From assembly GCA_023432465.1 (NCBI GenBank), contig JAEYUO010000054.1, forward strand, positions 1 through 17,988: a stretch of 17,988 bases of DNA, given 5' to 3'. Source of the stretch: Planctomycetota bacterium. GTDB lineage: Bacteria; Planctomycetota; Phycisphaerae; Phycisphaerales; UBA1924. A program made the position numbers and the translations under genes. The notes below the pieces were generated by a model. The model did no database searches. It saw only the letters and a list, made by a program, of their open reading frames with translations, and had not been told where the DNA came from. Position 1 is the stretch's first letter. The number at the start of each line of letters is the position of its first letter. Shown piece after piece: positions 1 through 7,485 of the stretch.

Positions 1-14
1 CCCCCCCCCCCCCC
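1..14. other. Terminal poly-C run (probable assembly artefact)
   Basis: The window opens with 14 consecutive C, the reverse complement of the poly-G run at the other end. Homopolymers at both ends are typical of contigs extended into no-signal poly-G reads. Inference: this is not genomic sequence. Confidence 0.6.
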
Positions 15-57
15 GTCACTTCGAGCCCATCGCGCCCTTCGCGTTCGATCTCCCCGC

Positions 58-88
58 ATTCCAAACTCCAAGCTCCAAAACCCAACCC
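58..88 (-). repeat. Short TTGGAG-type interspersed repeat
   Basis: Read on the minus strand, just downstream of the M16-like gene stop, this stretch is a run of TTGGAG/TTTGGA units (TTTTGGAGCTTGGAGTTTGG). It resembles simple interspersed repeats I associate with planctomycete and verrucomicrobial intergenic DNA. It is AT-richer than its surroundings. Only one partial copy is present, so the assignment is tentative. Confidence 0.3.
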
Positions 89-96
89 ATCGATTC

Positions 97-1359
97 TTAC
101 CGCGGTCGCACGAGCTCTTTGGCCCCCAGCGTCACAATCGTCACCTCACCGAGTGTCCGACGCTCCAGGTACCGGTTCACCTCGTTGAGCGTGATCGACG
201 CGTACTGCGTAGCGATCTCTTCGAGCGATCGTGCCCGGCCCAGCCGGTAGTAGTCGCTCGCCAGGGCCGATGCCCGCGCGCCGGTTGATTCCCCGCTCAG
301 CACGATCCCCGCGCGGATCCCTGTCAGCGCCCGCTCAAACTCCGACTCCGTCACCGCGCCCGCGGGCGTGCTGATCCGTGCAAGCTCCGCCATCAGCACA
401 TCCAGCGACTCCTGCGACCGCTCCGGCGTCGTGCCGACATACGCCATCACGCGGCCGAAGTCCCGGTCCGCGGCGTACGACTGGCTCACCGAGTAGCACA
501 GCGCACGCTTCTCGCGCACCTCCGTGAAGAGCCGCGCGGACATCCCGCCCGACAGCACGCTCGACACCACCCGCTCCAGCCGGCTGTCGGGCTCGCGCTC
601 CGCGGGAGCCTCGTGCATCGCGACGATCTGCACCTGCGAGGAAGGATCGTCAATGTGCCGGTACCCGCCGCGTGTTACAGACTTCCCCACCTTCACCGCC
701 GGAGCCTCTCCGCTCCACCCGGCCAGCAGCGCATCCATCGTCCGGGCGATCGCATCCCCGCCGCTCCCGCCGAGCACATCCGCATCCCCCGCGATCGCGA
801 GGATCGCCCCGACCGGGCGCGCTCGCTCGGCCCATCCGCGCACGACGTCCTCGCGCGAGATCGCCTCCAGCCCCTCCACCGTGCCCAGCCCCGATCGATT
901 CATCGGCGGGTGGGCGTGCAGTTCCTTCGCCGCGATCACCGCCCGCTCCTGCGGATCATCTTTCAGCGATTCGATCGCCTGGAGCGCAAGGTCCCGCGAC
1001 GGATCGATCGACGCTTCATCAAACCGCGGCCGCAGGACCATGTCCGCCGCCAGCGGCAGCGCCTCGTGCAGGCGTGTCCCCAATGTCGTGCACCCGATGC
1101 GCAGCTGCATCGTCGATGCATCCGCCGAGCGCGATGCCCCGATGCGGTCCCACGCGTCCGCCTGCTCGCGCGAGCCCAGCTCTCCCGCGCCGCGCATCAG
1201 CAGTTCCGACCACATCGCCGACAAGCCCAGCCGGTTTTCCGGCTCCGTCGCCGATCCGGCCGGAAGCAGCCACGTCAAGCCGACCGAACGCACGCCGGTC
1301 ATGGGTTCGAGGATGAGCGGCATGCCGCAGGCAAGGGTGATGGTGCGGATCGCGGGCAT
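97..1359 (-). CDS. M16 (insulinase/processing peptidase-like) family protein, zinc site lost
   Basis: This 420-residue protein has the two-half layout of M16B peptidases. The N-terminal half begins MPAIRTITLACGMPLILEP, and the C-terminal half has the conserved SGGMSARLFTEVREKR...CYSV segment. The zinc-binding HxxEH, expected in the family's GLxHxxEH block, is replaced: the matching stretch is GLSAMWSE (residues 45-52), with A48, S51 and E52 in place of H, E and H. I therefore infer a non-catalytic subunit, like the partner chain of heterodimeric M16 enzymes; an active partner might lie beyond the left edge. The start at 1359 is chosen because GGAAG precedes it at proper spacing; an upstream in-frame start at 1455 would add 32 Ala/Pro-rich residues unlike the family. 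No signal peptide is evident, so it is probably cytoplasmic. The family is fairly sure; the role is not. Confidence 0.85.
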   Translation of the reverse strand: MPAIRTITLACGMPLILEPMTGVRSVGLTWLLPAGSATEPENRLGLSAMWSELLMRGAGELGSREQADAWDRIGASRSADASTMQLRIGCTTLGTRLHEALPLAADMVLRPRFDEASIDPSRDLALQAIESLKDDPQERAVIAAKELHAHPPMNRSGLGTVEGLEAISREDVVRGWAERARPVGAILAIAGDADVLGGSGGDAIARTMDALLAGWSGEAPAVKVGKSVTRGGYRHIDDPSSQVQIVAMHEAPAEREPDSRLERVVSSVLSGGMSARLFTEVREKRALCYSVSQSYAADRDFGRVMAYVGTTPERSQESLDVLMAELARISTPAGAVTESEFERALTGIRAGIVLSGESTGARASALASDYYRLGRARSLEEIATQYASITLNEVNRYLERRTLGEVTIVTLGAKELVRPR

Positions 1360-1431
1360 CGTTCTTCCGGGTCGGGGTGAGGAGGCGGGGGAGGGCAGGA
1401 TCAGGGCCGCGGCGTCGCAGCCGCGCCAGCC

Positions 1432-1437
1432 ATCATA
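1432..1437 (-). promoter_or_regulatory. Candidate -10 element for the M16-like gene
   Basis: The minus strand reads TATGAT (five of six bases of TATAAT) in a small AT patch within GC-rich DNA, 73 bases upstream of the start codon. No good -35 box is found at 16-18 bases, so support is weak. Confidence 0.25.
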
Positions 1438-1557
1438 AACGGACTGTCCCGCCAAGTTGCGAACCCATGCCCCGTTTCACGCCGCCGCGCGATCCGATGC
1501 CAGAGAGTCCCGATCCCCCTTCAGGGGCCTGCCCCATTCTCTCCGCCGGAGGCCGTT

Positions 1558-2196
1558 GTGTTCCGCTGGTTGGCCGATATCGCCGCACTCGTCGTCGTCC
1601 TGGCCCTTGGGTCCGGGCTTCTGCTGTTCGAGCGCGCCCGTCGCGACCGCGAGGCCACCATCCACCGCGTCGCGGCCGATGCACGCCGGCTGGAACTCGA
1701 ACTCAAGTACCGCGCCGCCAGCAAGTCGGTCGAGCTCAACCCCCGCGGCTGGCCCGTCACCGTCGATCCCAAGTGGTTCGACAGCGCGCCGCCCATCAAC
1801 GCGCTCCTCAGCCCTCACCGTCCGTGGGTCGAGGTCGCCTCGCCCGACGAGGCCGGCCTGCTCCACCCCCACGTCCGGATGGCCGTCGATGAGAGCTACG
1901 CCGCGTTCTGGTACAACCCCTATCAGGGTGTTATCCGCGCCCGAGTCCCGGTCATGGTCAATGACGACCAGGCGACCGATCTCTACAACCGCGTGAACGG
2001 GACCTCGATCTCCACGATCTTCTTCGAGGAGCGGCCCCAGCCCCTCCCCGACATCCCGGCCCCGCGGCCCGCGCCCGCCCCAGAGGGCCTCCCGCCCGAT
2101 CAGACCAGCGAGCCCCCGCCGCAACACACCGCCCAGGCCCAGGGCCAGACGCCCGAACCGGCGACAACCAGCGCGCCCCCGCCCACCGGCCCCTGA
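1558..2196 (+). CDS. Hypothetical single-pass membrane protein with Pro-rich tail
   Basis: This 212-residue protein is of unrecognised family. It has an N-terminal membrane segment (about residues 7-24) followed by basic RARRDRE, so it is likely anchored in the inner membrane. A charged helix (about 27-52) follows, then a compact middle domain (about 60-158) rich in Trp/Tyr and Pro. Residues 159-212 are low-complexity Pro/Ala/Gln/Thr, a likely disordered tail. The start is GTG with GGAGG at 1548-1552, five bases upstream. It is divergent from the M16-like gene and convergent with the cyclase gene, only 36 bases from the cyclase stop, with no visible terminator between. The N-terminus is only superficially pilin-like, with no prepilin cleavage site seen. 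Coding is well supported by the ribosome site and normal composition; the function is unknown. Confidence 0.75.
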   Translation: MFRWLADIAALVVVLALGSGLLLFERARRDREATIHRVAADARRLELELKYRAASKSVELNPRGWPVTVDPKWFDSAPPINALLSPHRPWVEVASPDEAGLLHPHVRMAVDESYAAFWYNPYQGVIRARVPVMVNDDQATDLYNRVNGTSISTIFFEERPQPLPDIPAPRPAPAPEGLPPDQTSEPPPQHTAQAQGQTPEPATTSAPPPTGP

Positions 2197-2232
2197 CTGT
2201 GCACACCCTGATCCGGCACCGCTCCCGAGGCG

Positions 2233-4539
2233 CTACCACCGCTCGATGAGGTGCCCGCCGCGGCTCATGCGCACCCACCGCGCCAGCGCCATCACCGGGA
2301 AGTAGTGCCGGTACATGTTGTACCGCAGATAGAACACCTTGGGGAACCCTGTTCCGGTGAACCAGTGCTCCACCCACGACCCCGCGCGGTCGTGGACGAA
2401 GTCGCCCGGCGCAAGCTCTTGCGAGCCCGGGTTCTCCACGCCATCTGATGCCGCCGCGCACACGCCCGGCTCAAAGCTCGCCTTGTCCTCGATGAGCTGA
2501 TGATCACACAGCCACTGCGCCGCGCGGCGGCAGGCCTCGTGCTCCGGCGGCAACGCGTAGAGCAGGCACATCAATCCCCAGGCGGTCTGACTCGCCGTGC
2601 TCGGGCCCTTCCCCATGAGCGAGCGGTCGAGGTACGAGTTCGCGCTCTCGCCGAACCCGCCGTCGGCGTTCTGCACGCTCAGCACCCACCGCACCGCGCG
2701 CTGCACCACATCGCACTCCGGGTCAAAGCCCGCGTACACAAGCCCGCCCAGCGCCTGCCACGTGCCGTAGAGATAGTTCACACCCCACCGACCCCACCAA
2801 CACCCCTCCGGCTCCTGCTTGCCCAGCAGGTACCGCACCGCCGCGCGGACCTTCGGATGATGAACCGAAACACCGCACGTCACCAGCGCCTCGATCGTCC
2901 GCCCGGTCACATCCGCGCACGAGGGGTCCTGCATCGCGTTGTGATCCGCGAACGGGATCGCCTCCATCCACGGCCGATCCACCGTTCGGTCGAACGCCGC
3001 CCACCCGCCATCATCGTTCTGCATCGCCAGCAGCCATCGCGCCGACCTCGCGGCCGTTGCCTTGATCTGTTGATCTCTCGATCGGCCGCTCTGCCGATCC
3101 GAGGCCCTCCACAGGGCCTTGGCCACCATCGCGGTGTCATCGTTATCCGGGTACCACTCGTTGCGGTACTCAAACGCCCACCCCGCCGCGCCGAATCGCG
3201 GATCATCCGATCCGAGCGTCACGCCGCGATCCTCGGGCCGCAGGTTCCGCTCCCAGTCTCCGTTCATCCTCACCTGGTGCGCGATCAACCACTCGCACAC
3301 CCGCGCAATGCGCGAGTCCCGCGTATTCAGCCCCGCTTCCGTCAGCGCATACAGCGCGATCCCGGTGTCCCACACAGGCGAGAAGCACGGCTGCAACCGC
3401 ACATGATCCTGCTTCGTGGCGTGGGCATCCTGCCCATGCTTCCTCTTCTCGACCGCGTCCGCCCCATTCCCGTTCGTGAACCCCTCGATACAGAAATCAT
3501 CCAGGTCACGCTCGGCCTGCACCATCACCGGGTGCTCGCGCGAATACCCCAACGCCTTGAACGCCACCTGCAGATAGACCATCGGCGGGAAGATCGCCCC
3601 GAGCCCCTCCGTGGTCTCCGGTCGAACCCGATCCAGGATCCACGCCTCCGCCCGCTTCAGCGACACCGCCCGCAGCGGCGACAACCCGAACCGCTGCACC
3701 ACCTTCAGGAACCGATCGCACGCCAGGAAGAAGTTCTTCCAGCACACCGGCTCCTCGCGCTCCCACTCCTTGTTCAGCCTCTTCTTGTACTTCCTGTCAA
3801 CAAACAGCTCATCGATCCCCCACTCCGCCGGCAACTCCCGCACCGGCCGCAGCGCACAGCAGATCGCCAGCGGCAGGATCATTGTCCGCGTCCACGCCGC
3901 GACCTTGTCCATGTGGAACGGGAACCATCGCGGCAGCAAGACAATCTCCGGCGGGATCGCCGGGCACGCATCCCAATCCACCTGCCCAAGGCACGCCAGA
4001 TAGAACGTGCTGAACGTGTTGCACTTCTCCGCCCCGCCCAGCGCGAGGATCCGTTCCCGTGCCCGCCGCATGTGCGGCGCATCCGCCCCGTCACCAAAGC
4101 ACTTCAGCGCGAGGTACGCCTTCACGCACGCCGAGATGTCCGGCCCGCTTCCCGGGTATTGCCCCCACGAGCCGTCCGCCCGCTGCGTCAGCCGCAGGTG
4201 GTTGGCGATCCGTTCCAGCGTCCGCCGACCGATGCGCCTTCCGCCCTCACCCTCGACATCGTTCTCCTGCCCGAGGATCAGCTTCATCAGCAGATACTCG
4301 CTCGACAGGATCGAGTCCCCCTCCAGCTCCGCACACCAGTGCAGCCCCCCCGTGTCCGCCGTTTCTCCGGCCGCGGCCGCGCCCCAGCGCTGGCCATCGG
4401 TGCGCAGCTTCTCCAGCAGAACCTGGACCGCGGTATCCATCGCGCCCGCAGCACGGGCCTCAAGGCTCGCACCCTCCGCGGCACCAAACCCCGACTTCCG
4501 AGAAGTCACACCGACCGGTTGGCGAGCAATCGTCGTCAT
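2233..4539 (-). CDS. shc: Squalene-hopene cyclase
   Basis: This class II triterpene cyclase converts squalene to hopene/hopanol, the first committed step of hopanoid synthesis; the family is monotopic on the inner membrane. The protonating DxDD motif is present as DNDD (residues 465-468; D467 matches the catalytic middle Asp), in the context WYPDNDDTAM. QW repeats are visible: QRADGSWG (119-126), QNDDGGW (507-514 region), QEPEGCWWGRWGVNYLYGTW and QNADGGFG. LQPCFSPVWDTG is also family-typical. At 768 residues it is longer than the usual 630-680, because of an N-terminal extension, an insert at about 355-378 made partly by a palindromic repeat, and a smaller insert at about 480-492. ATG at 4539 has AAGGA six bases upstream; an in-frame GTG at 4557 lies before that site and is less likely. 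It follows the glycosyltransferase gene by 89 bases on the same strand, so it may be co-transcribed. No other hopanoid genes are in the window. Confidence 0.96.
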   Translation of the reverse strand: MTTIARQPVGVTSRKSGFGAAEGASLEARAAGAMDTAVQVLLEKLRTDGQRWGAAAAGETADTGGLHWCAELEGDSILSSEYLLMKLILGQENDVEGEGGRRIGRRTLERIANHLRLTQRADGSWGQYPGSGPDISACVKAYLALKCFGDGADAPHMRRARERILALGGAEKCNTFSTFYLACLGQVDWDACPAIPPEIVLLPRWFPFHMDKVAAWTRTMILPLAICCALRPVRELPAEWGIDELFVDRKYKKRLNKEWEREEPVCWKNFFLACDRFLKVVQRFGLSPLRAVSLKRAEAWILDRVRPETTEGLGAIFPPMVYLQVAFKALGYSREHPVMVQAERDLDDFCIEGFTNGNGADAVEKRKHGQDAHATKQDHVRLQPCFSPVWDTGIALYALTEAGLNTRDSRIARVCEWLIAHQVRMNGDWERNLRPEDRGVTLGSDDPRFGAAGWAFEYRNEWYPDNDDTAMVAKALWRASDRQSGRSRDQQIKATAARSARWLLAMQNDDGGWAAFDRTVDRPWMEAIPFADHNAMQDPSCADVTGRTIEALVTCGVSVHHPKVRAAVRYLLGKQEPEGCWWGRWGVNYLYGTWQALGGLVYAGFDPECDVVQRAVRWVLSVQNADGGFGESANSYLDRSLMGKGPSTASQTAWGLMCLLYALPPEHEACRRAAQWLCDHQLIEDKASFEPGVCAAASDGVENPGSQELAPGDFVHDRAGSWVEHWFTGTGFPKVFYLRYNMYRHYFPVMALARWVRMSRGGHLIERW
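3419..3439 (-). repeat. Palindromic interspersed repeat within the cyclase gene
   Basis: On the coding (minus) strand, arms GCATGGGCA and TGCCCACGC flank a 3-base loop: a 9-bp stem with one mismatch. It is translated in frame as HGQDAHAT inside a hydrophilic insert (about residues 355-378) between EGFTNG and HVRLQPCFSPVWDT. The same core (CATGGGCAGGATGCCCA) is one I recognise as a repeat scattered in planctomycete and related genomes. Its presence in the cyclase looks like an old insertion tolerated in a surface loop. Confidence 0.6.
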
Positions 4540-4628
4540 CAAGCATCCTTCAAGCACACAGCGGGGCCACTTCTCGCCCGATCCAGCACATCGGCGGGAG
4601 GCGATTCACAACAGTAAGTCGCCGGCCC

Positions 4629-5942
4629 TCACCCATCCAATCGCCCGGCCCCGCGTTCCTGCCCAACGCTCCGCGCCTTCACACCTTGACGCGGGCCCGA
4701 TTCCCGCTTCCGCTCCGCCATCGCCGCATCCATCACCGCTTCCAGCGCATCGATGAACCCGGCCGGGCCGAGTTTCTCCGCTGCGCCCGCGGCGGCCGCC
4801 GCGACCAACGCCCGCTCGCGCCACTGCGGCTCCATCGCGCGTGCCAGCGCCCGCTCCCACGATGCGCTCGCCGGCTCGACCCCGTCATTCCGAACCACCG
4901 CGCCCGGCTCCCCCAGCCCCGGCAGGCTCGACACCAGTTCCGCGCCTGGCGCACCATCCGCGATGATTACCGGCCGCGCCATCCGCAGCGCATCGGCCGC
5001 GAACCTCCCCATGCTCCCCGTCATGAAGCCGTCGGGGATCGCCGGCGGCGGCACGATCGCCACATCGCACGCGCTCAGCGCACCCTCCACGCGCGCGGTC
5101 GTTCCCAGCACACGCACCCACTCCACCGCGCCAGCACGCACCGCCTGATCGTGCGCGTGAAACGCGTCGCGCGCCAGCACCCCCACGATCAGCTTTCCCT
5201 GCCGCCCCGTCCGCCCCAAACGGTCGTTCACCCGCGCAGCCGCCTCAAACACGGGTGCAAGCGACTCACCCACGAGCCCCGTGCACGATGCCAGCGCGAA
5301 GGTATCCCCACTCGCCACCCCCGCCGCGAGGCGAATCGCGGCCCGCTGCCGCTCGCGCTCGAGATCATCGGGCAACACGCACCACGACACAAAGGGCAGC
5401 GCAACTACCCGGGTATCCAACCGGTGCGCCGCCAGCACGCCCTTGGCGCACCCCGCCGCCTCCGCCCCAACCACCGCCACCCGCGCCGGACGCTTCCCGC
5501 CCATGCCGCGGGGCCACGGTCTTTGCATCTCCACCGCGCGCGCCCGCAGCACCCCGGTGTGCTTGTACACCCACTTCCCCAGCCCCACAGGCCCCAGCGC
5601 GCCAACCACCTCCTCCATCCACGCCGCGGCGGACGGACCCAACGGCATCCACACATCCCCCCACGCCAGCCGCGATGTCGAGACGACCACATCCGCCTCG
5701 CTCCGGGCGATCACGCCCCGCGCCCACCGCGGAAAGCCCGCCGCCCAGTCGCTCCCCGCGTGGTCGTGCGCGGTCATCGCCACCACCCGCGCCGGCGCGA
5801 ACCACGACGCATCATCCGCGCTCATGCACGCCAGCGTCACCGCGTGACCGCGCCCCGCAAGGCCGCGGCACACCTCCCGCACCACCCCCGCGTGCGACCA
5901 CCGGGTCGAACCGAGTCTCCCACCGATCACCAGCACGTTCAT
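4629..5942 (-). CDS. GT-B glycosyltransferase, GT4/WaaG-like
   Basis: This 437-residue protein has the two-Rossmann layout of GT-B enzymes. The N-terminal half begins MNVLVIGGRLGSTRWSHAGV. The segment LAWGDVWMPLGPSAAAWMEE (about 92-111) resembles the acceptor region of WaaG-type LPS core transferases. The C-terminal half includes KLIVGVL (250-256), VEWVRVLGTT (273-282), ALSACDVAIVPP (288-299) and ALRMARPVIIADG (318-330), where GT4 enzymes bind the nucleotide sugar. The usual EX7E pair is degenerate: the positions correspond to G309 and D317. The start at 5942 overlaps the upstream ligase-like gene by four bases (ATGA), indicating translational coupling, and discards an Arg-rich 26-residue extension. 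It likely adds a sugar to LPS core or O-antigen in the cytoplasm; donor and acceptor cannot be told. A distant, inactive or differently acting member is possible. Confidence 0.8.
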   Translation of the reverse strand: MNVLVIGGRLGSTRWSHAGVVREVCRGLAGRGHAVTLACMSADDASWFAPARVVAMTAHDHAGSDWAAGFPRWARGVIARSEADVVVSTSRLAWGDVWMPLGPSAAAWMEEVVGALGPVGLGKWVYKHTGVLRARAVEMQRPWPRGMGGKRPARVAVVGAEAAGCAKGVLAAHRLDTRVVALPFVSWCVLPDDLERERQRAAIRLAAGVASGDTFALASCTGLVGESLAPVFEAAARVNDRLGRTGRQGKLIVGVLARDAFHAHDQAVRAGAVEWVRVLGTTARVEGALSACDVAIVPPPAIPDGFMTGSMGRFAADALRMARPVIIADGAPGAELVSSLPGLGEPGAVVRNDGVEPASASWERALARAMEPQWRERALVAAAAAGAAEKLGPAGFIDALEAVMDAAMAERKRESGPRQGVKARSVGQERGAGRLDG

Positions 5943-7306
5943 GCCTTGCCGCCCCCTTCTCCACCTTCTGTCCCGCTTGCGGCGGGGCGCCACGCCATGC
6001 ACATCGCCACCAGCAGCCACATCCAGTACGCCGTCTGCTGGTTGACCTGCACCGAATCAAACAGCCCCGCGCACACAAGCCCGACCAAGGCCAGCGCCGG
6101 CCCGGCGTCATACCCGCGCGCCCAGCCGCACCCCTCGCGCAGCCCGTTCCACACGCATACCGCCATCAGCCCGATGAGCATCAACGCCCCGACCAGTCCC
6201 GTTGCCGCCGCGGCATGAATCACCATCGAGTGCGCGTGCGCATGCACCGTCGGCCGCGCCGCCTGCTCGCCGCCCTCTTCAGCCATCCGGCCCTCCACCC
6301 ACGCCTTGTATCCACCCATGCCCACGCCCTGCGCCGGGTGCGCCGCAAACGCCCGCCCCGCCCATCCCCACATCGCGAGCCGTGCGCCGGTGAACGTCGA
6401 GTAGTCTCCCTCCATCGCGCGAGTGAGCTCCCGCCGGGTCTCCTGCACACGCCGCGAGATCGTCTCACCCGCCGCGAGCCACACCGCCGCGCCGCACACT
6501 GTGACGACAACCGCTACGACGGCCGCGCCGCCGCGCCACCTCGCGCTGCTCCTCCTCGCGACACCGCTCCCCCATCGAGCGTGAATCGCCATCAACACCG
6601 CCGCCGCCGCCGCAAAGACCATCACCCCGGCCGCGCCGATCCACGCACCCCGCGTCCCCGTCGCCGCGATCGCCGCCAGTGTCGCCACGCACAGCACGCC
6701 TCCGACCGCTCGCTCCCGCATGCTCCGGCCCAGCGCGCACCCGGCCAGGTGCAGCCCGAGCGCAGCGCACAAAATCGTCCCGCCCACCACCGGGTCCCAC
6801 CATCCGCTGTTGCGGTCCTCAAACCGCGGCCAGACCAGCCACTCGATCCCCGCCGCTCGCCCCAGCGCGTGGCCCACCTGCGAGAGATTCCCCATCAGCA
6901 CGCCCGCCGCCAGCGCGCCGATCAACCACCGCCGCTCGTTCATCACCGGCCACAGCGCAAAGAGAAACACGGCGTAGCGCGCAACGCCCCACTCCGCCAG
7001 CCACGCCTCGCGACTGCCCGCTGTCCACGACACCGACAGCGCGCCCCACACCACAAACGCGATCGTCAGCCGCACCGGCCATTCCCACACCAGCGGACCC
7101 AGGATCCGATGGTGCGAGATCATCCGCACGCAGCAGCACACAAACACCGGCCACCACGACCACTCCAGCCAGGTCGTCGGGAACGCCGCGAAGAAGCACG
7201 CCGCCACCGCGAGCGCCAGATGCAGCCGGTGGCCAAACGGGTCGCGCGCGCGCAGGACCGTGAACCACCCCTCCGCCTCCGCTGCTGTCGGACGAACCCA
7301 TGCCAT
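5939..7306 (-). CDS. O-antigen ligase / Wzy-type polymerase-like membrane protein
   Basis: This 455-residue, highly hydrophobic protein has about 10-12 predicted membrane segments. It shows the features of the Wzy_C/O-antigen ligase family: TGTRGAWIG (216-224, conserved Arg219), a large periplasmic loop (about 282-358) containing GARLAMWGWAGRAFAAHP and GVGMGGYKAW, and AHSMVIHAAAATGLVG (358-373), where H359 aligns with the family's catalytic His. Such enzymes polymerise O-units or join undecaprenyl-linked polysaccharide to lipid A-core in the periplasmic leaflet; ligase and polymerase cannot be separated by sequence alone. Its stop overlaps the glycosyltransferase start (ATGA), so it leads an operon with glycosyltransferase and cyclase. 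The start ATG at 7306 lacks a clear Shine-Dalgarno; a nearby ATG at 7301 is out of frame. It diverges from the coiled-coil gene at 7486. Confidence 0.85.
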   Translation of the reverse strand: MAWVRPTAAEAEGWFTVLRARDPFGHRLHLALAVAACFFAAFPTTWLEWSWWPVFVCCCVRMISHHRILGPLVWEWPVRLTIAFVVWGALSVSWTAGSREAWLAEWGVARYAVFLFALWPVMNERRWLIGALAAGVLMGNLSQVGHALGRAAGIEWLVWPRFEDRNSGWWDPVVGGTILCAALGLHLAGCALGRSMRERAVGGVLCVATLAAIAATGTRGAWIGAAGVMVFAAAAAVLMAIHARWGSGVARRSSARWRGGAAVVAVVVTVCGAAVWLAAGETISRRVQETRRELTRAMEGDYSTFTGARLAMWGWAGRAFAAHPAQGVGMGGYKAWVEGRMAEEGGEQAARPTVHAHAHSMVIHAAAATGLVGALMLIGLMAVCVWNGLREGCGWARGYDAGPALALVGLVCAGLFDSVQVNQQTAYWMWLLVAMCMAWRPAASGTEGGEGGGKA

Positions 7307-7382
7307 GGCCCGGGATCATCCCGCCAAACGCCTCCGTCCGCCATCTCAACCCCCGATTCGACCAAACAAATCCAGAAAAAGT

Positions 7383-7410
7383 GAACTTTCCGTCACCGTT
7401 TCTCGAATAC
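7383..7410 (+). promoter_or_regulatory. Possible promoter before the coiled-coil membrane protein gene
   Basis: An AT-rich patch (about 7358-7420) stands out in the 179-base divergent spacer. It holds GAACTT (7383-7388) and CGAATA (7404-7409), which could be an ECF-type GAAC/CG pair or a poor sigma-70 promoter. Matches are partial, so this is only a candidate. The transcript would begin about 60 bases before the start codon. Confidence 0.2.
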
Positions 7411-7485
7411 ACTGGTACAAACCCGAACACCCGGACCCCGTCCGGCCATCTCGCTGGGGCCTCGCCTCTCCCTTTGGAGGTTGAT

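Noticed and set aside
2500..4617. Long plus-strand open frame (705 codons) opposite the cyclase
   Set aside because: It is the antisense shadow of the cyclase gene: Arg/Pro/His-rich, no domain, no ribosome site. High GC keeps opposite frames open.
4059..7384. Two long plus-strand open frames opposite the glycosyltransferase and ligase genes
   Set aside because: Arg/Pro/Ala/His-rich low-complexity translations, antisense to well-supported genes.
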